In this document: piece after piece, positions 48,877-61,233 of the stretch | How the letters are laid out: each line of letters opens with the position of its first letter | Position numbering within the stretch: position 1 is the first letter of the stretch | NCBI GenBank assembly: GCA_029204225.1 | Contig: CM055095.1 | Coordinates: 15,964,049 to 16,028,048 of the forward strand | Direction of reading: 5' to 3' | From: Diphasiastrum complanatum | Lineage: Eukaryota > Streptophyta > Lycopodiopsida > Lycopodiales > Lycopodiaceae | DNA: 64,000 nucleotides | Program-made: the position numbers and the translations under genes | The notes under the pieces: generated by a model | What the model was told of the DNA's origin: nothing | Seen by the model: the letters and a program-made list of their open reading frames with translations, nothing else | Databases searched by the model: none

Positions 48877-49944
48877 TATTGATGTTTTGGATTGATGTCA
48901 ATTGATGAAACAAAATTTTTTAATAACAAGATCGTGGATTACTTAGAAAATGGAGTTTACGAGTTGTTCTTTTGTGTTGAATAAGATTATCAGTGTAGGA
49001 GTCTCAGACTGCCATGAAAGAGAGATTGCAGAAACGAGTAGAAGTTTGAGACAGCCATGCAATCCTCTACTACTGATAATCTGATTAAGAAGAGAATGTA
49101 GAAAATATTTTAGGCGTCAGAGACAGCCATACATTTCTCTGATAATGATGTTTTTGTAAGAGGAGTGAGAGTTATTATCATTCAACAAGAATGCAAAAAG
49201 GATGTAGAACAATAGCAAATCTGTATAATAAAGTTGTAGTAACAACGATCAGATCACAATACAATTGCGTTGATAAGCGCGTGATTGATCAGTTTAGCAG
49301 TTAACAACTGATAAACTGATCAATAGATCAATTTATTGTTGGAGCGTGAAGACGTAATGATCTGGTATTTGGAATTCCTTGTAAATCCGCAGATGGACGA
49401 CACGACACTTCTTGGCTTTTTGGCCTTTGCTTTTAGTTAAGCACAACTTTCGACATTTGTAGGACACCGTTGACATTTGTAGGGCACCTTCACAATTTTA
49501 AAGGCAAGTGCCGTATTTTTCACCTGTTATAAACTGCGTGTAAAAATGCAGTGTCATGTTTTGCCCTAATTGTCGCCTGTCAGAAATTGCATGTAAAAAT
49601 GCAGTGTCACTTTTTGCCCTAATTGTCACCTGTCAGAAACTGCATGTAAAAATGCAGTGTCGCATTTTTTGCAAAAAGTGTCTAAATGGCCGAAAAACAA
49701 CTTACATAAGTGTCGCTAAACACTTAGATGCTCAGGAAGGTAAAAAGAAGCAACAGTGTCAGGTGTCAGGTTTTTTGCCTATGAAAAAACCTGAATAAAA
49801 ATGCAGACTGTAGCGACAATCAGTTCAAATATGCAGACTGTTGAAAAACAGTTCATTTTTTGCAGGTTTCATTTGAGAGAGTAAAACTCAGAGAAGGAAG
49901 AAGGGCTGTTGGAATGAGTAGGAGTTAGATTAAATTCCAACACG
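48877..49944 (-). mobile_element. LTR on the minus strand with PBS and polypurine tract at its two sides
   Basis: Read on the minus strand, AGGGGGCG is followed by TGTTGGAATTTAATC at about 49,944; the LTR-like stretch ends near 48,877, where a primer-site-like TGGTATTAGAGCTA follows. Having a polypurine tract on one side and a primer site on the other points to overlapping or tandem elements. Boundaries approximate. Confidence 0.5.
49498..49680 (+). repeat. 53-bp tandem repeat, about three units
   Basis: Units share TTGCCCTAATTGTC, CCTGTCAGAAA and GCATGTAAAAATGCAGTGTC. Two full units and diverged flanking partial ones are visible inside the LTR-like stretch. A short open frame across it is a by-product of the repeat. 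Confidence 0.8.
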
Positions 49945-50459
49945 CCCCCTATAAGGGAAGCTCCTTAGATCCTGCTTACAAATCCTAAACACAAAAGGAT
50001 AACACACTATGGAGAAACCACCCAACCAAGTAGAAGCATCCAATCAATCTCTAGAAGTCTCAACCCCAAGCAAAGGAACAAGAAGCATGAATGTAGAGTG
50101 AGAGCCTGGCAATGAATCAAGAACTATGATAAGGAGTAGGGCAAGTTTGGTCCTCTTATATAGAGCCTAATGCATCCTGGGCACATAGCCATGCATAGTC
50201 CTATGTTTCCTATACATAGATTCACCTAGAATAGAGTCCTATGCATGGACCAACTATTCATAGAATTGCTAGTGATAACTCTACACATGCATACACTGTC
50301 TCATTACCTTGTCTAAACTCCACCTAGTGCGTTCTGGGCCTCACAAGGATATTAGTTACTTTCAGGTCACATTCAGTATGACGTGGCATAACTAACAACT
50401 TGTTTCACTGGAGTACCGTGTATCCAAGACTAGGAGTATATTGTATCCTATGTACTGGT

Positions 50460-53400
50460 CATGGACATAACATTCTTCCCTCCTTAAACTGTTTCTATCC
50501 TTAGAAACTAAAATTCAAAAAATTCTTCTTTATGCTATCAACTCTCTCTCACGAATCATCATCCTCAGTACGACCCTTCCACCGAATTAAGCACTCAGAG
50601 ATAGAATGATTTCTCAATTGTTTATCTCTGGTTTTGAGCACTTTCTCATGTTCCAAAGGTACACTAAGCGACAAATCTTCCAATTGGGATAAATCCTCAT
50701 CCGATCCAACTGTATCACCATCATGTAAACTTAGTTTCAAATGACTTACATAAAACATTGGGTGTGCAGTCGATTTTCCTTGAAGATCGAGTTCATACGC
50801 CAAAGAACCAATTCTACATACAATCCTGAAAGGTCCACAATAACGGGTAGACAGCTTATAATGCTTCTCTGTACGTAACATCTTAGAATCTTTTGGAATC
50901 CTAAGATATACCCAGTCATCAACTTTAAAAACTCTTGGAGATCTCTTAAGATTTGTATAGTATTTAGCTCTATCTTGAGCACTCCGGATACTATCCTTAG
51001 CCACTTGCAATATTTCTTGCATATCATGCAAAAAATCAGCAACCTTCTGGATCTTAACAGACTTCATCTCAACATGTACTGGAGATCTAGGTTGAAAACC
51101 GTACATAAGCATAAAAGGACTATAACCTATAGCAAAATGCTTTCTACTATTATATGCAAACTCAACCAATGGGAGCTAATCTTCCCAATGAGATTGCCTG
51201 TGAGAAACATACGTCCTCAAAATATCCTCCATAGTTTGATTAGTCCTTTCTGTCTGGCCATCTGATTCAGGATGATCAGAAGAACTCAAACTCAAAGAAG
51301 TTTCCAGTTTATGGAATACTGCTGACCAAAAGTGACCCGTGAACTTAGGATCTCTATCACTAACAATGTCACTTGGCAGACCATACAACCGAAACAATCT
51401 TTCAACAAAGATCTGGGCTAAATCAGAAGCCTTTATAGTTGACTTGACTGGTATGAATGTAGCTAACTTAGTTAACCGATCCACTACAACCCAAATAGAA
51501 TCATTTTGCCATTGGGTCTTTGGAAGCCCAACTACAAAATCCATAGATATGCTTTCCCATTTTTTATCTGGGATATTTAACAGATGCAACAAACCACCAG
51601 CCTTATGGCGTTTAGACTTTGCTAGTTGACAGGGCTTGCATTTAACAACATATGACTCGACATTTGGCTTGAGCTTTGGCCAATGAAATTTCCTCTTAGC
51701 CAAGTCCAGAGTCCTGTGTATACCAGGATGTCTTGCACATGGTATGTCATGACATTCAAACAAAATCTTCCATTTGAGCTCATCATCACCAAATACGCAA
51801 ACTTTTCCATTCCGAAATACTAATCCATCTTGAATGGTGAACTGTTCCAAATCTTCTTATCTTTCTTAGTTAGTTGAGTCCCATGTGTTTCTAACTCAAC
51901 ATTGTCCACATTTCTTCTGGTCTGAACAATGTTCCAAATGTGACCAAAATGGGAATCTGATTCATATTTTCCTCTCAACGAAAGATATAGATCTGTAGAA
52001 ATCTGGGTGAATGACAACTCGTTCAGTTCACCGATCCGACTAAGAGCATCTGCAACTTGATTAGAGCTGTCACTTATGTAACGGATTTCATGATCGAATT
52101 CTTGCATCAATTCAGCCCATCGGGCTTTTCTCTCCCAAAGACCATGTTGATTACAAAAATACCTAAGAGGCTAGTGATCCGTAAACACTACAAACTTACT
52201 ACCATACAAGTAGTGTCTTCGAGTTTTAAGTGCATGCAGTACATCAAACAATTCCTTTTCCTGCATAGTATAATGCAACTGAGGACCAATGAATTTTTTA
52301 CTTTCAAATGCTAGTGGCCTATCCATTTGTAATAGAACCGCTCCAACTGCAACATCGCTTGCATCTATTCTCATGACGTAAGGTAAATCTGGATTTGCAA
52401 TTTATAACACGGGAGCTGAAACAATCATTGTTTTAAGTTTCTCAAAACACTGATTCAATTCCTTGTTCAAACAACAGGTAGACTAGGTTGATTCCTCTTT
52501 TTCTTTTTATTAACAGTTTCTTTTGTCAGATTATTAAGCGGTGCTGCTAACTTAGCATAATCCTCAATAAATCTCTTGAAGAAAAGTGTAAAACCTAAAA
52601 AAGACTTTATCTGCCTCACAGTTTCCGGAATTGGCCACTCAATCACAATCTTGATTTTATTCTCATCAATCTTGATCCCATTTACTGTGATCTTATGACC
52701 AAGATAAAGTAACTCTTGCTTAAAGAGTTCACACTTGGACTCTTTAGCATAGAGTAACTCCTGACGGAGATTGATCAAGACGATCTTTATGTGTTCTACG
52801 TGTTCCACCAAGGATTTACTGTAAACGAGAATGTTGTCTAAGAATACTACCACAAACTTCCCCAAATATGGATGAAATAAATCGTTCCGATCATTTGCTG
52901 GAACATTGTTGGAGCATTCGTTAATCCAAATGGCCACACTAGAAATTCATAATGACCAAATCTAGAACGAAATCCTATCTTTTGGACATCTTTTGACTTA
53001 ATTCTTATTTGATGGTACCCTGTCCTGAGATCTACCTTGGTGAAATACCGTGCTCCACCCAAGCAATCTACAAGGTCATCCATCCTGGGTAATGCATATT
53101 TATTCTTTATAGTCATTTTATTAAGGCCCTTGTAATCCACACACATCCGGAAATCTCCATCTTTCTTCGCTTTAAGAAGAACAGGAGTGCTCCATGGTGA
53201 TTTACTTCATTTCAAGAACATCCACAACTGGAATAGCATAAATTGAAAAAACTTCATACTCAGAATAATCCAATGCTTCCATTTTATTAACTGTAGAAAT
53301 ATGATCCAACAGACGTACAAAATTACTGCCAAATAATGTAACTACCTTATCACCCTCCTTGAAAGTGAGAACATGCTTCTCAAAATCAATTAATAGAGAA

Positions 53401-53620
53401 GGCGATTTACTAAATAACCATTTGTAACCTAAGATTAAATCAGTACGAGCTAGTTCTAAAACATGAAAATTAACTATTTCTATGTGTCCTTGCACCAAAA
53501 CTGGGAGCTTCGGGACTTTTACGTTCCAAGTCTCCAACTCTGCTCCTGAAGCTAGATAAACTTTATATCTATGATTGCTGGCTTCAGTTTCCAAGCTGAG
53601 TTTCTGCACAAGACAAGAAT
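50460..53620 (-). mobile_element. Ty3/gypsy (chromovirus-like) element, pol mostly present (fossil)
   Basis: Minus strand, 5' to 3': aspartic protease about 53,600-53,200 (LARTDLILGYKWL); reverse transcriptase about 53,190-52,480 ([49 protein letters not shown]); RNase H about 52,380-52,070 (MRIDASDVAVGAVLLQ); integrase about 51,850-51,000 (PGIHRTLDLAKRKFHWP; CKPCQLAKS; VDRLTKLATFIPVKS); and a chromodomain-like C-terminus near 50,600. A purine-rich GGAGGGAAGAAT precedes a likely LTR start at about 50,471. A few breaks; looks of intermediate age. Its gag and 5' LTR are not clear. Confidence 0.88.
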
Positions 53621-53742
53621 TAATAAACTATGAGTTGAACTACTGTCCAGGAATTAATAAAATTATGAGTTGAACTACTCTCCAATGCTACTGGTTGTTT
53701 TGCCTTTGTCTTGTTATCCTTTAAGCCTTTCTTTTTCTTGGA

Positions 53743-54051
53743 CTACTGCTTGTTTGAGCAGAGTGCCATGGATTTGGTACTCGTTGTCGTAGACAAGCTT
53801 TTCCTCCTAACTTCTTCCTGCAACAGTCTTGCTATCAATTTTTGGAGAGACAACACAGGAGTATTGCTAAGAAGCAACACTAAATTGTCGTAGGAGGATG
53901 GCAGACTGGCAAGAAGAGACATGGTAGAGTCTTCTTCTGAGATAGGCAAACCTATTGCAGCCAGTTGGTTTAGCAACTGTTTGAACTCATTCAGATGGTC
54001 ACTGACTGAGGTGCCTTCACTCATTCTGAGTGTCAGTACCTTCTTCCTCAA
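53743..54051 (-). mobile_element. copia-type gag fragment (fossil)
   Basis: The minus-strand peptide is UBN2-type gag: LTLRMSEGTSVSDHLNEFK, QLAAIGLPISEEDSTMSLL and VLSLQKLIARLLQEEVRRK. It abuts an unrelated LTR-like start at 54,052, so it is cut by or fused to another element. Confidence 0.75.
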
Positions 54052-54345
54052 TGTTAGGGCCTTTTTTGGCGGGGGATTGGTCCAGCCAAAAAGTCCTAAA
54101 AGGGTCAAGGGGCACCAAGTCTGATGGCCCTACATGAGTAATAGAGGTTCCGCCACATCCAATCTTGAAGGCCTTCTCTGTTACCCCGTGCTCCCGAGCC
54201 GATGAGAGCTTTCCAGGCTTACAAAAGTACGACTGTAAGGAGGGGGTGCTAGCACTTTGGTTCAACGATCGGCTAGCTTTATAGGTCCATGTTCCCTGAT
54301 CTCTAATGCTGGCTCTCATTAATGTCTCTTTTTCCATCCAATTAG
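54052..54345 (+). mobile_element. LTR fragment related to the 20,427 element
   Basis: It begins TGTTAGGGCC and shares GGGGATTGGTCCAGCCAAAA, AGTCCTAAAAGGGTCAA and GATGAGAG(C/T)TTTCCAGGC with 20,427 onward; similarity fades near 54,345. An extra ~60-bp segment is present relative to that copy. A second family member, truncated. Confidence 0.75.
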
Positions 54346-54670
54346 TTCTCCGTATGGCCCCATCAGCTAAGTGTAAGGTCTTATGTGACTTAAAGGCATG
54401 ATATGATGACTAAGGGCACTGCCTTTACTCTAAGGGCATCATCCTCAAATTTGGCAGTCAATTCTAATTGAGTTGTCTAAGGGTATCGGCCCTAGAAAGT
54501 GGTCACTTCCATTATAGTTTTGGGATATATCATGAGTTTAGGCCTCCAATCATTAATTATGACCATATGTACATGAGGGCCCCGAACCCCTCATAATGAT
54601 AATTAAGTTATGGGTCGAGGTAGGCCTACTGACCTCTAGCAGGATAATCAATCTGAGATCAGTTGTGGGC

Positions 54671-54802
<132 letters not shown>

Positions 54803-54987
54803 TTACAAAATTTCACATAGTTCCTCTTGAAAATTCAAGACCAAACCCTTTGAGACCTTCATTCATAAACCAACAAGAAAAAATAGAGTTGGAAAGATCA
54901 TACGATACTAAAAAAAATCATAGTAAGGTCAGACTTATTTGAAGGCGTTCACCATCCCACCACACAAAATCGCAAAGGTTAGTTTAG

Positions 54988-55460
54988 TGAGGAATGTTGG
55001 AATTCAATGCTCAACCTCAAATCCATTCATTAATGAGCATCTTAAAAAACCAAAAATACAAGGCTCAAATTTTTGAGCAGAGGATCGAAAAACTTAGAAT
55101 TTTTTTTTTTTTTAGAATTTTTCGATACTTGATCGACTCGAAAAATTCTATATCTTTTGAGTCAATCTATATTTTTCGATACTTGTGAATTTTTATATTG
55201 TCGGTCTAAAATCTGACCCAATGACTTCGTGTTGACAGTCCTGTTGGAATTCGATGCTCAACCTCATATCCATTCAATAATGAGCATCTTGAAAAACAAG
55301 AAACTGAAGGCTCGAATTTTTGAGCAGAGGATCGAAAAATCCAGGATTGAAGTTTCTAGAATTTTTTGATACTGGATCGACTCGAAAAATTCTACATTTT
55401 TCAAGTCATTGTGAATTTTCGATACTTATAAATTTCGATACTGTCAGTCTAAATTAGACC
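54988..55460 (+). repeat. ~250-bp tandem duplication
   Basis: Units start at about 54,990 and 55,243 with TTGGAATTC(A/G)ATGCTCAACC. They share AATGAGCATCTT(A/G)AAAAA, TTTTTGAGCAGAGGATCG, TTCGATACT and GACCCAA(T/C)GACTTCG in the same order. The unit lies just before a copia fossil and may be part of its leader or LTR. Confidence 0.8.
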
Positions 55461-55559
55461 CAACGACTTCGCATTTTCTACAAGAGAAAATAAAAAATCT
55501 GCATCATCTTCATGCTTAAGGTCGGACCCTCAAGCCCTATATTCCAAAAATCAAAAGTT

Positions 55560-57060
55560 CAGATCCAAAAAGAAGAGTGATATGCAGTCAGGATCAAATT
55601 TTGAATCAGGCTCGAATTTTGGCCCAGGGTCGAATTCTAACTCAAGGTCGAATTCAAACACTTCATCTTTCCAACCAAAGCAGAAACTATTCTACAGATA
55701 CTGCAAGAGAACTGGACATGAGATCAAATACTGTATAAGTTTGAAATTTAACAATGAGAAGAAGAAGCAATTTAAACAACAAGCAAATTTTGTCTCAACC
55801 AGTTTTTCGATACAGCAGCAAGAGGAAGATGAAACATCCTATATAACCAAGGTCGAAGAACATCAGGATATCGATTCTTGGTATCTCGATTCTGGGGCAA
55901 CTCAACACATGACTCACCGTCAAGACTGGTTCAAATATTACAAATCTTTCACCCACTCTCGAGTTGTGCAACTTGATGACAACTCATCACATTCTATTCA
56001 GGGTGAAAGAATAGCCAAAATTGAATTTCAGAAAATTGAAGTCAAATTGCTGTCCAATGTTCTCCACGTTCCAAAACTGACCAAGAATCTACTCTCAGTT
56101 AGCAGAATCACTGATTCAGGTCGAAGAGTTTCGATACAAACGGTTGCACCATAAACACAAATCCCAAAAAGTTTTAGCTTTCAGGAGAAGAAGTGGCAAC
56201 CTCTACAAACTCAGCCACTGTTATTATTTCAACAATCAAACTCTTTACACTTCTACCTCCAAATCATCTGATATGCTTTGGCATTTCAGATTAGGCCATT
56301 TGAACTTCAGTAGTATTCATCAAATGTCAACGTGCAAGATCTGCCTCCTATCAGCAAGCCAACTTCTCCATGTGAAAGCTGTATAATCAGCAGACATGCT
56401 AGAAGTCCGTTAATGTTAGACTTAGTTCATACTTCCAAGGACCTATTCAATCTTGTACATAGCGACATCTGTGGCTTGATTTAGGCTGCTTCCAAAGGGG
56501 GAGCTCTATACCTCCTAACCTTCATTGATGACTTCTACTTTTTGAAGAACAAATTGAAGGCATTAGTCACGTAGTTCAAGGTGTCTGCAAAAAATCAAAC
56601 CTAGAGGACGATCAAAGCTCTACGCATAGATGAAGGGGGAGAATTAATCTCCATCGAATTTAAGGAGTTCTGCAAGGCCAACGGAATACAACAACAATTC
56701 ACAACAAGCTACTCACCTCAGTCCAATGGTGTAGCTGAATGGAAGAATCAGACACTTGTGACCATTGGAAAGCGCTCACAAAAGTCATGAAGTACATCCA
56801 GGCAACCAAACATCTTAGCATCTGTTATGGAGGCAGCCAACCTCCAACATACTTGAAGGATACATAGATGCGGATTGGGTAGGGGATATCTATACCAGAA
56901 GATCGACTTCTGGGTTTGTATTTTTATATAATCAAGGCCCAATCTCGTGGAACAGCCGAAAGCATACCTCAGTAGCATTATCATCAACTGAATCAGAGTG
57001 CATTGCTCCCACAAATGCTACAAAGGAAGCAATTTGGCTGTGTTGGAAGTAAATCTGATT
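55560..57060 (+). mobile_element. Ty1/copia element, internally shortened (fossil)
   Basis: Parts: a Ser/Asn/Gly-rich gag end; zinc knuckle (YRYCKRTGHEIKYC, about 55,693-55,734); protease (WYLDSGATQHMTHRQDW, about 55,880); GAG-pre-integrase (LWHFRLGHLNF, about 56,278); integrase pieces to about 56,740 (YSPQSNGVAEWKNQ); then directly RNase H (about 56,790-57,050; YIDADWVGDIYTRRSTSGFV). Reverse transcriptase is not seen. Old, with several breaks. Confidence 0.85.
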
Positions 57061-58824
57061 TGCGAATGTTTGGCTAGATCTACTCACGATGTGGTGTAGT
57101 ATAGAGAGGATTTTCCACTTTCTAAGTTTCTACCAAGTTTAAAATGGAGTGCAAAAATAGAAAATAATGACGAAAGCACTAAGGCTTACCCAACTAGTGC
57201 TTGAAATAGAAATGAAACTAACTAAGATGACAAAATACAAAACCTTACTAAGGCTTACCCAACTAGCAAGGTGATTAAACTAAATCCTAGATTAACACCC
57301 AAAGGGATTGAAAAGATAGATTGCTGCTACTAAGCATCAATCAATTAAAAACATACCACAATAAAAGAACCAATGAAAAGAGGCAAGAGGAGGCCCGAGT
57401 ACTTTCCCTCAAGCTATGCACCTTCCAATGGGAACATAAGTGAAATACCAAGATAATCTAAAAAATAGAGAACTTGATAGCTTAATCTCAAAAGTGTTAT
57501 TTACGAGACAAATACCTCTCCTTTTATGGCAAGGAGGGTCTTCCATAAGTATCCACTAACTTATGGGACTAATCTATTTCTAGCCTTTCTAGAACTTCTA
57601 ACTTAAGATTTAGAAGTTTAAAGTTTCTTAACTTAGAAAAACTTAAGACAAAATATTTAAAATCTTAAGTTTCCCAAGACTAAGTTCTAAATCTAAGTTT
57701 AAGCTATTTGATTATTTTTTAAGCTTCTACTCATGGGCTTACAAACACATGCCATGGCAGAAGTTTATTAACAGACACTCGTATGTAGACTTACAAAACA
57801 CATGCCATGGAGTTTTATTTCTCTCTTTTTTATTTTTTCTGTGTTAGCACAGATGCTAACATTATCCCCCTCAGTAAATTGGTGGTCCCACACCAATCAA
57901 AGCCTTTTCTTCCTGGATCTTCTGTGCTTTTTGGAGGCGAGACTGTTGCTGTCGGGAGTGGTAGATTGTGGTGCTGATGCCCTCCATCATTTGCCACTGT
58001 AGTTTGTTCAGGAAGGGCATTGGTTTGTAATAATGGAGCATACCCCCTGTAGAAAGTTGTGGGTTTTCCATAGCTCCACCATATCAACATGCAGGGTTGA
58101 AGTGAGTGCAGCACGATAATTAAGCCTTGCTATGCTGATGTGGTCTTCTTGCATTCGCAGTGGTTTATTGATCTCAAGGGTAGCCCTCGATCCCAAAAAC
58201 CCTTGAGTTTTGCCAGAAATGCTACCAGACGACAATTGTCCGCAAAATATCTGACGTCGTGGTCAGGGTTGCCATGGTGCTTCTAGTAGAATACACGGCA
58301 GTTGGTGACCATGTCTTCGACTAAGTTGTCGGTATCGACGCCTAAGAGCTTGGGCCAAAATATCCTATTCTTGGCCTTGGTGGCAGGAAACGGTTCTCGC
58401 CTCGCTACTGGATAGTAATAAGGATTTGTGCACAGAGAGCTTTGATATACCATGCCATCGAGGTCTTACTTTGAGAAAGAGTTGATGGCGCCAGAGAGGT
58501 TGTGGATCCAATAGTTTGTTGACATTTTTTTATGTGTTTGACACTGGTCCAAATCTGGCAATATGTAGCAACCTCGCTCTTTTGTCGTTGGATATTTCTT
58601 GGTAAACTCTTGAGAGGCGCGCAACTCCTTGCTTGGTTCTATAGGCGTGATTCTGTGCCGGATGGATGGTGCTTCAGAGGCAATCTCATGCTGAATTTGG
58701 GGATCAAGTTCAGGAGAGAGAGGAGGGGAACGATTAGCTTCAGCAATTCAATTGTGACTCAGGAGAAAATTGGCATTGAATAAATGGGGGGTTAGTGGTG
58801 TCGAGAGGGTTAGAAGCGGTGGAA
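57061..58824. other. Retroelement-like flank, no gene supported
   Basis: On the minus strand ACTGAGGGGGATAATG near 57,863-57,880 resembles a polypurine tract next to an LTR start (TGTTAGCATC), so a minus-strand retroelement end is possible. Reading frames at 57.8-58.2 kb show no domain I can name. The sequence upstream of module copy 2 does not match the H3-like frame found upstream of copy 1. Confidence 0.4.
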
Positions 58825-58829
58825 GGAAA

Positions 58830-59604
58830 AATGATAAAGAACTTGCAGAGGACCGCTATATATGGACAGAATGTACTGTATATCGGACCTATGCGAGCCG
58901 ATTATCAGAGAAAACGATTAGATTTGAGGAAAGACACACAAGTGCGATATGGGGTGACACGTAGGAAGAGGTATCGGACTTGTGCGCATGGAAGGTAGTA
59001 GGAGGAATTTGATCGTGAAGGGCGCGCACAAATATGATATGCGAAGCGAAAAAAAAAGTGAAAAAAATTCATCAAAATTTGTGATTTTATATCGGAGTTC
59101 GCACGTGCGAAAGAACGTCCTGTCACACGTGTGGGAGTTGTACGGACAAATGCGAGTGCGACATGTGTCACTCTGTCACACTACACGTGTGAGATTTGTA
59201 CGACCGAATGCGACAACAACACGTGTTTATAAGCACTCGAATGAACACGCGACACGTGTCTAGGTGTCATTTCACACATGTGTAAGTGTCATCTCACACG
59301 TGCCTGTGCCTGTTGTCGAATTGAAAGTAGACACGTGTCATAAGTCCATTGACCACACGTGCAAAAATTTAGTATAAATGGCACAGAAACCGAATAATTT
59401 TTTACCTTTTGCATTCTCGAAATTCGTGACATATCGCTTTTGTGCGCGCTCATTTCTGTCTGTTTGCTTGCAAGTATACCTACTCGCGCAGAAGTGCGAT
59501 AATCAGTATCTGTTTGCCGTACATATCCAGCTTCTGCGCCATTTTGATTGTTAGTTTTGGTTCAGTTCTCCCGCGCGCACAAGTGCGATATTCACGCTAC
59601 TGCC
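58830..59604. promoter_or_regulatory. Control region of module copy 2: CACGTG cores and CGCACAAGTGCGATAT motifs
   Basis: About eight CACGTG cores lie in 59,100-59,365, in an order similar to copy 1. CGCACAAGTGCGATAT-like words occur near 58,882, 58,939, 58,970, 59,024, 59,430, 59,485, 59,520 and 59,575 in both orientations. The last lies about 15 bp before the ATG of the rightward gene. A TATAAAT at about 59,374 may be a TATA box. Confidence 0.65.
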
Positions 59605-61121
59605 ATGGCCTCTTCCTCATCATCCTCACGAGAATCAGGCTTGAGTTCATTTTTGAGTGAATTTGGGATTACTGAAAATCTGGACTACTTCCACAGCCTA
59701 TTCAGGCCTTATCTACATGTTTTCAGGACTGCACAACCAAATTCTGACGTATTTTATGAACATTATGTCGGATTCAGAGATATACTTAGCAAGCATGTTT
59801 TCTCCATAGGTCAACTCCAGTACATGCATTATACTAATCTTGTTCATTTCTTCCCAGCTTTTAGACATAGACTGGATAGAATGTTCACCAAATTGTTTGA
59901 TCTTTTCAAAAGTAGCTCTATGTGTCCGTATTGCAACAAGAAATGTCGATTGGTTGAATATCAAAGTGGTTTCGTACTTTTTCTTTTAGTTCCGATCTCA
60001 GATGATGATGAGTTTCCTGTTGCTGACCCTCCTTTTGCACCCTCCTCTATTCAGTCAGCCATTCAGGATATCAGTCACTTTCTTATCCACACTCCTAATA
60101 AAGAAAGTGACTTCGTTGATTTAAATATTGATGTTCTCCGAGATTCTTTCATTGGCCAAAATACATCTGATGATGAATCCAAATCTATGGAGGATTCGAA
60201 ATGTCTTTTCAATTTGCTTGTATATTATATTAATGACGATGTATATTTTACTATTGCTGATTTATGTAAATTTTTTGACTATCGTGAGGACGAGGTTCTA
60301 TGCTTATTATCCGGCACAATTTTCGAATTCTTCGACTTTGTAGATTTTGAGATAGATGACCTTGTTGCTGGTATTGATTTTGATGATGAGGAGGGTCTTA
60401 TGACCGGTGAAGAATGCCTGAATAAGACTTTATCAAATATAGCTGAGGATGGGCGAGGCAGACCATCCGATGAAGAATTCACAGCATTTCAATCCCAGAT
60501 GGGCTTCCCTCGTCCATCATTAATGCATTTCACTAATGATTCCACTTCAGTACGTGGTCATTATATTGATGATCCTGATCTGGTTGCTGATGATGATGAA
60601 GAATGTGTAAGTGTTTAATCTTCCTTGCATTTTAATGTTTTCAATCACTGAATGTGTTTTTGCTAGCATATTTCCTATTGCAGGATGCTCTCATAATAGA
60701 TGAATTTGCTACGAGACGAGGTGGTTTCAGACAACACGCATCCTCGTTCCAGAGGGACAGTGGACTGGGCCACTATCTTCGGCATTTCTTGAAGAGTGAG
60801 ATCTGTATTGCTCATTCCAAGATGAGCCAAGTCGGGGAGAGTCTTATAATGGCAGTTAAAGCTTTATCATTTTATTTAGGAGGACATAAATTTGTTAAGA
60901 CAAATAAGATCATTTTTGTCAAAAGATCTTATGTTTTGAACATTTTAGGCTTTACTGATGGGAATGTTCCTTTAAGGAGCTCCCATTATTCATTGTATTC
61001 CACTTATATTGAGCTTAGTGGAAATAAGAATAATGCACATCTATTAGATGCATACGCTAGCAGAGAATTTCTTCATGACAATACTACCATAGAATATGAT
61101 ACAAGATCTGATGATGAATAG
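59605..61121 (+). CDS. Unknown acidic protein, module copy 2, two exons
   Basis: Exon 1 is 59,605-60,606 (334 codons), exon 2 is 60,684-61,121, joined in phase 0 by a 77-bp intron (TGT|GTAAGT ... TTGCAG). The product is about 479 aa with no stop. ATG 59,605 (GCCATGG context) is chosen because both copies share it and the Ala-Ser-Ser start. Features: Ser-rich N-terminus; aromatic helical region to ~105; Cys cluster CPYCNKKC at ~107-114; a strongly acidic middle (DDEEGLMTGEECL); a conserved VYFTIADLCKFFDYREDEVL segment loosely like viral Bro-N/KilA-N N-termini (weak); and a basic C-terminal region (HFLKSEICIAHSKM, RSYVLNILGFTDGNVPL). No family recognised. It faces the DDE-like gene tail to tail, so the two form one unit. 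Confidence 0.72.
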
Positions 61122-61233
61122 TTGACACTTTGTATAATACAATCAATACATTTACATTGGGTATTGCTCCTCTCTTGTTCAATGAATTTGCAAAGCAATT
61201 CTGAACATGTCATCATGATCTTCTACTCAACAA

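Noticed and set aside
57830-58114. Second histone H3-like frame upstream of module copy 2
   Set aside because: Checked the minus strand for KYQ-ST, LQEA and TIMPKD words; none found.
60240-60320. Bro-N/KilA-N domain in the acidic protein
   Set aside because: Only a short stretch (VYFTIADLCKFFDY) resembles it; too weak to call.
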